From positions 30,508-85,321 of the forward strand of contig NZ_ALVX01000007.1 in assembly GCF_000447295.1 (NCBI RefSeq): DNA of 54,814 nucleotides. Reading direction: 5' to 3'. Position numbers and translations under genes: made by a program. Positions 49,405-54,814 of the stretch are shown here, piece after piece. The notes beneath the pieces were generated by a model. The model was not told the origin of the DNA and made no database searches. It saw nothing but the letters and a program-made list of their open reading frames with translations. The number at the start of each line of letters is the position of its first letter. The stretch's first letter is position 1. The DNA is from Fischerella sp. PCC 9431 (GTDB taxonomy: Bacteria; Cyanobacteriota; Cyanobacteriia; Cyanobacteriales; Nostocaceae).

Positions 49405-49602
49405 ATGATGAGTGGTATACGTCAAAGTGGAAATAATGGAGATGCTAGTAAAAGCAATCCAGCAGAAGAATATGTACCTTTAGATGGGGGAGCGTATATG
49501 GAAAAAAGTTCTGGGCATCCGGTAGACAAAGAGGAGATTGTGCCAGAAGATAAAGGCGAAAAGGGTAATGGTTCTTCGGGTGATTCAAAGTCTGAATCTT
49601 AA
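49405..49602 (+). CDS. Hypothetical hydrophilic 65-aa protein
   Basis: A 65-residue acidic, Gly/Ser/Lys-rich protein, probably disordered (SGIRQSGNNGDASKSNPAEEY...GEKGNGSSGDSKSES). It starts at ATG 49405. A strong terminator follows at 49611. No family. Confidence 0.5.
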   Translation: MMSGIRQSGNNGDASKSNPAEEYVPLDGGAYMEKSSGHPVDKEEIVPEDKGEKGNGSSGDSKSES

Positions 49603-49610
49603 TTAAAATA

Positions 49611-49648
49611 TTTACCCCTGCATTGCATTTACATCGTGCAGGGGTAAA
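49611..49648 (+). terminator. Terminator-like hairpin
   Basis: A perfect 12-bp stem, TTTACCCCTGCA and its reverse complement, with a 14-nt loop, directly after the 49405 gene. The run after it is TAATAAG rather than a clean T tract. Confidence 0.65.
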
Positions 49649-49687
49649 TAATAAGTATTGCAGCAAATTATAATTAGTAGAGATTTT

Positions 49688-50065
49688 ATGGAAGCGGATA
49701 TCAAAAGATACCAAATAATTAAATCTCTTGATGAATTACCTACTAAAAAAATTCATGCTCGTCCTTTTCATATCAGAACTTACTGGAGAAAAGACAACGA
49801 TTTCTTTATTGAAAAGATTGTACCGACTGTAGGTAAAGCTCTAAAGGAATCGGAAATAGAAGCTGCTAAATCGATGCACACTTCAATTGAGGAACACTTT
49901 GGGCTAACTCAAGAAGAAGTTTTTAATACATTGCTAGAGCTTTATAATGGACAACAAGGCTACTATGTTGTTGATTTAAAAAACCGTCAATACTTCCACT
50001 GTAAAAATTACGAAGATATGGAAGTAAAGTTAGAAGCATTAGGCTGTCAGTCTATTGAGTATTAA
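49688..50065 (+). CDS. Hypothetical protein
   Basis: 125 residues from the ATG at 49688 (the frame is open from 49658). A beta/alpha pattern with conserved-looking aromatic patches (HARPFHIRTYWRKDNDFFIEKI; YNGQQGYYVVDLKNRQYFHCKNYEDMEVKLEALG). Family not recognised. A terminator hairpin follows at 50091. Confidence 0.55.
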   Translation: MEADIKRYQIIKSLDELPTKKIHARPFHIRTYWRKDNDFFIEKIVPTVGKALKESEIEAAKSMHTSIEEHFGLTQEEVFNTLLELYNGQQGYYVVDLKNRQYFHCKNYEDMEVKLEALGCQSIEY

Positions 50066-50090
50066 TGTAAAACTTTCAATTTGAAATTTT

Positions 50091-50121
50091 AAGGTGGGCA
50101 TAGTTGCTCACCTTTATTTTT
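50091..50121 (+). terminator. Rho-independent terminator
   Basis: AAGGTGGGCA, loop TAGT, TGCTCACCTT (10 bp with one G-U), followed by TATTTTT. Ends transcription of the 49688 gene. Confidence 0.85.
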
Positions 50122-50177
50122 AGCGATCGCCCTCACAAAATTGGGAATCCTAAACCTAGATTAGTAAGCAGCTAGCT

Positions 50178-50831
50178 ATGGACACAAAAGAGGATTTTCA
50201 ATTCTTAGAGGAAAGCGTTGCTATAAAGCACAATCCCAAATTTGGGCAAATAGAATACCTAGTAATACAAACATACCCCATTGGTAAAACAATTAGGGTA
50301 ATTTACCGTAGTTGTGATTATCAAAAAGCGGAACAACAATGTAATTTAGAAAATATTGCAAATGATTATTGTTCTTTTGCAACAAGGGTTTATTATGACG
50401 GTAAACTCTGGGTTCCAAGTGTTATAACTGGAATACCATCCAAAATTTCTGAGCAGCAATTCTGGGAGATTCACGATTATTATAAAAAAGCTAGTAATGA
50501 TTTAAATACAGATGGTGAGATAGAGATTCACTATTGTAGTTACCCATATTTCTCTTCACTCAAAACAGATAATGATTTACGTGAATATGGCAGGACTGTA
50601 ACTTGCTTGAAAGATGATTATGGCAGGGATATAGATGTATGTCCTAACTGTGGGTGTAATTTAGTAGAGTATGACTATGAAAATTTGGAAGAAGATGAAA
50701 ATATTCCCTTAGCCTGTAAGGGATGCAGTAATTATCATGGCGAATTTTATGAAGATACTCAGTTAATCTGTGGGATACATCCCTATGGCTGGTTAGATGA
50801 TAATTGCCCAGATTTTAAAGTAATGGTGTAG
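50178..50831 (+). CDS. Hypothetical protein with C-terminal zinc-binding-like domain
   Basis: A 217-residue protein. The middle has CPNCGCNLVEYDYENLEEDENIPLACKGCSNYHGEFYEDTQLICGIHPYGWLDDNCPDF near the end. The Cys pairs CxxC...CxxC and the tail C-x2-HP-x-G-x3-DxCxDF match the module in the protein at 44173. Probably a zinc-binding domain restricted to cyanobacteria. The N-terminal 130 residues are unknown. Confidence 0.6.
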   Translation: MDTKEDFQFLEESVAIKHNPKFGQIEYLVIQTYPIGKTIRVIYRSCDYQKAEQQCNLENIANDYCSFATRVYYDGKLWVPSVITGIPSKISEQQFWEIHDYYKKASNDLNTDGEIEIHYCSYPYFSSLKTDNDLREYGRTVTCLKDDYGRDIDVCPNCGCNLVEYDYENLEEDENIPLACKGCSNYHGEFYEDTQLICGIHPYGWLDDNCPDFKVMV

Positions 50832-50870
50832 CGATCGCATCCTATATTACTAATTTCCTCGCTTGTAAAT

Positions 50871-51056
50871 ATGAAAGCCAGACGAATAACTGCAACATTT
50901 AAATATTGCAATTCAGGCAGAGAACAAGAGAAAACAGTTAATTGTCTGTTTGATGAAAATGCTGAAAAATACGAATTGACAAAAGTTTATGTGGTCGAGT
51001 TTGGTTATAAACTAGTTTTTTCTAAGTTGGATAACACATTTTTGGTTAATGATTAG
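50871..51056 (+). CDS. Hypothetical 61-aa protein
   Basis: Small beta-rich frame (KARRITATFKYCNSGREQEKTVNCLFDENAEKYELTKVYVVEFGYKLVFSKLDNTF). It lies 39 bp after the previous gene on the same strand and may be co-transcribed. Family not recognised. Confidence 0.45.
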   Translation: MKARRITATFKYCNSGREQEKTVNCLFDENAEKYELTKVYVVEFGYKLVFSKLDNTFLVND

Positions 51057-51232
51057 TCATAAAGCGATCATACAGAACTATTTACACATGAGTTTCTAGT
51101 CTGGATAAGGGTTTCATGCCTTAATTTTGTGTAATTAATTTTGTTTAACTACTTAGATCGTTCCCCTCAAGCTGTTACCAGGTTTATTGCATCGTTAATT
51201 ATTTTCAGTGGACGCAAATTTGGACAGACAAT

Positions 51233-51691
51233 TTATGGATCGAACGGTCCTCTTTGAGGACTACCATAGTTTCGGCTTGCTTTCCCCGTGCCTGTCAGAG
51301 AATCAAACCAAGTGCCTACATTCATCATGTATTCTCTTGTTTCATTGTTAGCTCCAAGAAGTTTATAACTCCATTGATCGCCCTCAAGTGCGAAGTAAAG
51401 TGTGGTATCGTAAGAAACTCCTTTTAACGGACCCGTCCACGTCACACGGGTTGTAACTAGATTAAACTGTTCTTGAGTGTAATAGCGACAGTTATCAATT
51501 GAAGCATTTACACCGATTGGGGCAGGAAATTTGAATTTACTTACAACAACTTCATAGGCATATTTATCGAGAGCTTGCTGCATTGCGGGTGTGCCGCACT
51601 GGTCTTTTGCTGATACTGGCTCTACTGCAAAAACTCCCCCCACTGCCAAGGTAGTGCTTACAATTCCAATTGCTGCCCATTTCTCTTTCAT
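51233..51691 (-). CDS. Secreted protein, unknown function
   Basis: A 152-residue protein with a signal peptide (KEKWAAIGIVSTTLAVGGVFAVEPVSAKDQC; cleavage after VSA). The mature part is a small alpha+beta domain (MQQALDKYAYEVVVSKFKFPAPIGVNASIDNCRYYTQEQFNLVTTRVTW... YDTTLYFALEGDQWSYKLLG) similar in pattern to NTF2-like or small periplasmic proteins. No partner. Confidence 0.6.
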   Translation of the reverse strand: MKEKWAAIGIVSTTLAVGGVFAVEPVSAKDQCGTPAMQQALDKYAYEVVVSKFKFPAPIGVNASIDNCRYYTQEQFNLVTTRVTWTGPLKGVSYDTTLYFALEGDQWSYKLLGANNETREYMMNVGTWFDSLTGTGKASRNYGSPQRGPFDP

Positions 51692-52036
51692 GACTTACTT
51701 AGCTGTTGAGTCTCACTATCTGTTAGTGACTTTCTCTTGTGCAGGTATGTTCCGAAACAATCCCTAATTTAGTTCAGTTTCAAGCATTTGGCAGCAATTG
51801 ATACCCATGTACTCCTTGGAGATGTGATCGCTTTCTTCAACAAAGAGGTAGGGGGAAGGGGCTGACAAGTGTAGGTTTTTACACTTTGCCCAAAAGATAC
51901 TGGTTTTAGGGTGTAAGGGTATAAGGGTGGGGTCAATGAACTTTCTCCCCTGCTCCCTTGCCTCTTGTTCAATTAATCCCACCCTTGATTATTTTCAGTT
52001 CTAGGGGATAATAATCAACTGTTTGCTACATTGCCC
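51692..52036. other. Intergenic region
   Basis: No convincing gene. It contains the promoter region for the secreted protein and a non-coding AT-rich stretch before the GIY-YIG gene. Confidence 0.4.
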
Positions 52037-52606
52037 ATGATGCCCTTAGAACCCAACCAGCTAAACCTATTCCCTGACGTGATGCCCGTACCAGCACGTA
52101 GAGCAGAGACACTGGTGATGAGCCACAATGCTTTGGTGCAGTGGAAATCCCAGATTTTTGACTATCAACAAAAAGTGAGGGAAAGCAAACCGCCGCAACA
52201 GGTGACACTATTTGATATTGCACCCAACCACTGCGACCCAGACCAGATTGATCCATTGCAGTTACAGGTGCGATCGCTCTCGTTTTGGAGGATGCCAGCA
52301 GACAGCCCTGGTGATAGTTGTTTGTACTTCATCGTTGACTCTGCGGCTGGTCTAATTTTGTATGTAGGTGAGACGTGCCGCAGTAATAAGCGGTGGAAGG
52401 GCATACACGACTGCAAGGATTACATAGCAAGCTATCAGGACTTGCATTATCAGTATGGCTTAAAGACTGCGGTTAATATTGCGTTTTGGTGGGATGCACC
52501 AGTTGAGAGAAAAGCTAGGCAGCAGTTGGAGCAAGCATTAATTCAAAAGTGGCGCTCTCCTTTTAACAAGGAAATGTGGGAGAGATGGGGACAACCGTTT
52601 GGGTAA
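52037..52606 (+). CDS. GIY-YIG nuclease-fold protein
   Basis: About 189 residues from the ATG at 52037 (the frame also allows a TTG at 52031). A Pro-rich N-terminal part (MMPLEPNQLNLFPDV...) precedes a GIY-YIG core: LYFIVDSAAGLILYVGETCRSNKRW (about 92-116) with the Arg, and the Glu/Gln further on (VERKARQQLEQALIQKWRSPFNKEMW). Cyanobacterial plasmids carry several such proteins; their function (repair or mobile nuclease) is unclear. Confidence 0.8.
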   Translation: MMPLEPNQLNLFPDVMPVPARRAETLVMSHNALVQWKSQIFDYQQKVRESKPPQQVTLFDIAPNHCDPDQIDPLQLQVRSLSFWRMPADSPGDSCLYFIVDSAAGLILYVGETCRSNKRWKGIHDCKDYIASYQDLHYQYGLKTAVNIAFWWDAPVERKARQQLEQALIQKWRSPFNKEMWERWGQPFG

Positions 52607-52945
52607 AGTTGGCTCCTGAATTAGAAAATACCCTAGCACTTGCAAATAACTGTGTAGATGTTGCTACAAAGACTTGTTTGCTGAAAGGCAATCATGTATA
52701 AATTTGTTGTAACTTGTTTAAATATTATATCGATGTTCAATTACGCTTGTAGAAGAATGAAGTAAATATCTACATTAGAGGATAGCGATCGCATTTTATA
52801 ATTGCAGAAATAGTGTGTGATTAAAAAATCATAATAGCGCCAACCTCAATACAGGCAGGCGCTACTGTTTTATTTAAATTCAGGGAGAAAATATAGTGAA
52901 ATGACTTCCCTGACTTTTACTATAAATAGAGTGCAATTTAATTGC
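52607..52945. other. Intergenic region
   Basis: No gene seen. AT-rich sequence with one HIP1 site and a GCGCC...GGCGC inverted pair at about 52838-52862. Confidence 0.4.
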
Positions 52946-53216
52946 TTACACAGTACGACGAGTTAATGCGTTCCATACAAAAACAGCGACAATTGCACCC
53001 AGAACTGCAACTAAAATACCAGGAATACTCAAAGAAGTAGCTGCTAGGGCAAAGCGTCCTGTTGCGAAGAATACGCCTAGACTACCACCAACAAATGCAC
53101 CAATGATTCCTAAAACAATTGTTCCCAAAATGCCGCCACCTTGATGACCGGGGTAGATAGCTTTAGCGATCGCACTCCTCTATTAAACCTAAAACAATCC
53201 AAGCAAGAATGTTCAT
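52946..53216 (-). pseudogene. GlsB/YeaQ-family membrane protein gene with frameshift
   Basis: The typical N-terminus MNILAWIVLGLI starts at ATG 53216, but the reading frame breaks after about 14 codons near 53175 because one base appears to be inserted next to a GCGATCGC site. The rest, AIAKAIYPGHQGGGILGTIVLGIIGAFVGGSLG..., continues in another frame to 52946. The apparent 60-aa frame begins at a TTG inside the family's core and is not the real start. The intact gene would code for a small stress-associated three-TM protein. Confidence 0.75.
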
Positions 53217-53326
53217 TGTTCTGAATTTGGTAAACGTTTTTTAGTAACAAATACAGATTAACAGTCACAACATTGATATCCAATCTACCAACAGTACTAA
53301 TTATTAATTAGCCGTAAGTAATACAG

Positions 53327-53450
53327 TGAACAGTTATCAGTTATCAGTGAACAGTGAACAGTTAATACTCATCTATCAATGTACAGTGTACACACAGCAA
53401 GTGTATAATTTTGATAACTGATAACTGATAACTGATAACTGATAACTGAG
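53327..53450. repeat. Short tandem repeat block (TGATAAC)n
   Basis: Inverted AGTTATC/GTGAAC units (53327-53364), then a clean run of more than five TGATAAC heptamers (53412-53449). Typical STRR of filamentous cyanobacteria. Confidence 0.85.
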
Positions 53451-53738
53451 AAAAAGCCCCCAGCAGGTCTAAGACTAGGGACTGATAGAATTAATTCTTG
53501 CTTAGTAATTGCAGTATAAGCATTTTTAATTAATTCTTAACTCTACTTAAAGAGTTAAGCTCAAGTTAAAATTAGGCTTTTTCTATATAAATAGAAGTGT
53601 GCGTAATCGCTTATGGGGTCGGGCGCACCCCCACCCGATCCAAATCACACCCTGTACCGTTGCAATGTGATAAATCTACGAATCTAATTGCAAATAAAAG
53701 TATATTATCTTACTTGCATCCTGCGAGTTTTAATATTC

Positions 53739-54212
53739 ATGGAAGAAAAAAAACCGGAAATTAATCAAATTCCCGATCCCTTTCAAATCGCAATAGAACA
53801 TTGTAAGAAATGTGAAAAACATCATAAACTGGCTGCAACTAGCTTTCGATGGGGGTACTTTCTTTCACAATTTGCGGCTGTTGTGTTTTCTGGGATTACA
53901 CCAATATTAATTTTAATGGATAATATGCCCAAATCGATACAAGCCATCCCACCAGCTATAGCATCAATATCTGCTGGCTTGAGCGTTTATAACTGGAGAC
54001 TAAGCTCTGTTCGTTCTCAGCGTGCTGCTACTTTATTAGAGAACGAACGACTAAACTTTGAATTAAGAATCTCGTCATGCTACAACCAAAGTTTAGCTGA
54101 TGAAATCGCGCTTGAAAATTTTAGAAAAAATGTCATGCAAGTCCAAAATCAAGTCTTAGATGAATGGGAAAAGGTCGTAATTAAGGAAGCTGAAAAAGCA
54201 GATATATCTTAG
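53739..54212 (+). CDS. DUF4231-like membrane protein
   Basis: About 157 residues from the ATG at 53739 (EEKKPEINQIPDP); the longer frame starts at TTG. Two closely spaced transmembrane segments (FLSQFAAVVFSGITPILIL and IPPAIASISAGLSVYNW, about 50-100) with an Arg-rich loop and a C-terminal helix (ENERLNFELRISSCYN...VQNQVLDEWEKVV). The pattern fits the small DUF4231/SLATT-like group, membrane proteins often coupled to defence or nucleotide-signalling genes. Its last 32 residues recur at the window end. Confidence 0.7.
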   Translation: MEEKKPEINQIPDPFQIAIEHCKKCEKHHKLAATSFRWGYFLSQFAAVVFSGITPILILMDNMPKSIQAIPPAIASISAGLSVYNWRLSSVRSQRAATLLENERLNFELRISSCYNQSLADEIALENFRKNVMQVQNQVLDEWEKVVIKEAEKADIS

Positions 54213-54222
54213 CCCATTCGTT
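54116..54222 (+). repeat. 107-bp direct repeat, first copy
   Basis: Identical to 54708-54814, the last 107 bp of the window. Covers the 3' end of the DUF4231-like gene and 10 bp after its stop. Confidence 0.95.
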
Positions 54223-54417
54223 GCTTATTGGGTTTACCGAACCAAGAATAGTACAGTTTTCCGTACCTGGAATTAGTTTGATTTTATTGGTCGGTATTCA
54301 TCATCAACTAGGTGATAAAAACCGAATTTACACGACTTTTAATCATCACTAATATAAGAATCAAAGCAATGATAAATCGAATCACTAAGTAGATAAAAGC
54401 TAGGAGTTAAAAATAAT

Positions 54418-54804
54418 ATGGCTATTGTACGTTACAATCCCTGGGCTGAAATGAGTGCTATGCAACGCCAAATTGACCGGATTTTTGAAGATTTACAAGT
54501 ACCAGCTTTTAGAACTCCAGCAGCCGAGTTGACTGAAACTGAAGATGCATTACACCTCAAACTCGAACTTCCTGGTGTGTCAGCAAAGGATGTAGATATT
54601 GAAGTTACCCAAGATGCAGTCAAGGTGATAGCAGAACGTAAAGAAGAACATCAAGAAGGTACTCGTTCTGAGTTTTATTACGGTAAATTCCAGCGTGTAA
54701 TTCCTCTAAATTTTAGAAAAAATGTCATGCAAGTCCAAAATCAAGTCTTAGATGAATGGGAAAAGGTCGTAATTAAGGAAGCTGAAAAAGCAGATATATC
54801 TTAG
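54418..54804 (+). CDS. Hsp20 small heat-shock protein, chimeric 3' end
   Basis: A 128-codon frame. Residues 1-97 are a bona fide small heat-shock protein: MAIVRYNPWAEMSAMQRQIDRIF at the N-terminus, then the start of the alpha-crystallin domain (AELTETEDALHLKLELPGVSAKDVDIEVTQDAVKVIAERKEE... SEFYYGKFQRVIPL). The expected second half (L-P....V.A.Y.NGVL.LTLPK and the C-terminal IxI tail) is missing. Instead the frame continues as NFRKNVMQVQNQVLDEWEKV, exactly the end of the preceding DUF4231-like gene. The junction coincides with the 107-bp repeat, so this is probably an assembly artefact. Confidence 0.85.
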   Translation: MAIVRYNPWAEMSAMQRQIDRIFEDLQVPAFRTPAAELTETEDALHLKLELPGVSAKDVDIEVTQDAVKVIAERKEEHQEGTRSEFYYGKFQRVIPLNFRKNVMQVQNQVLDEWEKVVIKEAEKADIS

Positions 54805-54814
54805 CCCATTCGTT
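54708..54814 (+). repeat. 107-bp direct repeat, second copy at window end
   Basis: Exact copy of 54116-54222 fused to the middle of hsp20; ends precisely at the window edge. Confidence 0.95.

Noticed and set aside
53412-53449. Heptamer TGATAAC repeats as an origin or iterons
   Set aside because: Blocks of the same kind occur at three places and are a general STRR class in filamentous cyanobacteria.

Overview
The window looks like accessory DNA, most probably a plasmid, of a heterocyst-forming (Nostocales) cyanobacterium. The signs are very many HIP1 palindromes (GCGATCGC), heptameric TGATAAC-type short tandem repeats, small dispersed repeats of the Nostoc type, a Psb34-like photosystem gene, a ParA/ParB pair and a one-strand array of 24 tRNA or tRNA-like genes resembling the cluster known from the delta plasmid of Anabaena sp. 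PCC 7120. Both ends look like draft-assembly edges. The left end is an internal piece of a 23S rRNA gene. The right end is an exact 107-bp copy of sequence 592 bp upstream and produces a chimeric Hsp20 reading frame.

Layout. 1-4.2 kb: 23S fragment, a condensation-domain acyltransferase-like gene, a small membrane protein and small unknowns. 4.4-11.9 kb: a complete diversity-generating retroelement (DGR), with template repeat (4427-4555), reverse transcriptase, Avd and two variable repeats (6195-6323 and 11710-11838). The variable repeats form the C-termini of two large paralogues that join a caspase-like protease to a formylglycine-generating-enzyme (C-type-lectin-like) domain. Every template/target difference in the 74-bp core is at a template adenine. 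A Pepco-like gene and a small DNA-binding protein precede the second target. 12-20.4 kb: a secreted nuclease, a secreted protein and a tightly overlapping minus-strand operon (repeat/HTH protein, membrane AAA ATPase, DUF457-type membrane protein, HerA/VirB4-type ATPase, HlyD-like and TolC-like proteins), which looks like an uncharacterised export or DNA-transfer machine. Its first gene carries 33-bp iteron-like repeats inside its coding sequence. 20.5-24.5 kb: a NACHT NTPase and ParB/ParA.

24.9-27.2 kb: the tRNA array, transcribed leftwards from a clear TTGACA-17-TAGCAT promoter. In four genes the T-loop is interrupted at the same place by a 20- or 27-nt dispersed repeat; others are degenerate or have odd anticodon loops. 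27.59-27.86 kb: a 276-bp mini-element with 26-bp terminal repeats, five 19-bp internal sites and a 5-bp target duplication, the end architecture of Tn7/Tn402/CAST-type transposons.

28-54.8 kb: a TPR protein, a Psb34-like gene, a DMT exporter, an aminotransferase/C-methyltransferase pair, a tyrosine recombinase, a ribbon-helix-helix protein, an HTH-dynamin GTPase, RecD2, a PRTase-DprA-HAD operon, several unknown small genes, a GIY-YIG protein, a frameshifted GlsB gene, a DUF4231-like protein and the chimeric Hsp20. The DGR caspases, NACHT protein, dynamin GTPase and DprA operon together suggest a defence- or signalling-rich accessory region; that functional reading is inference.
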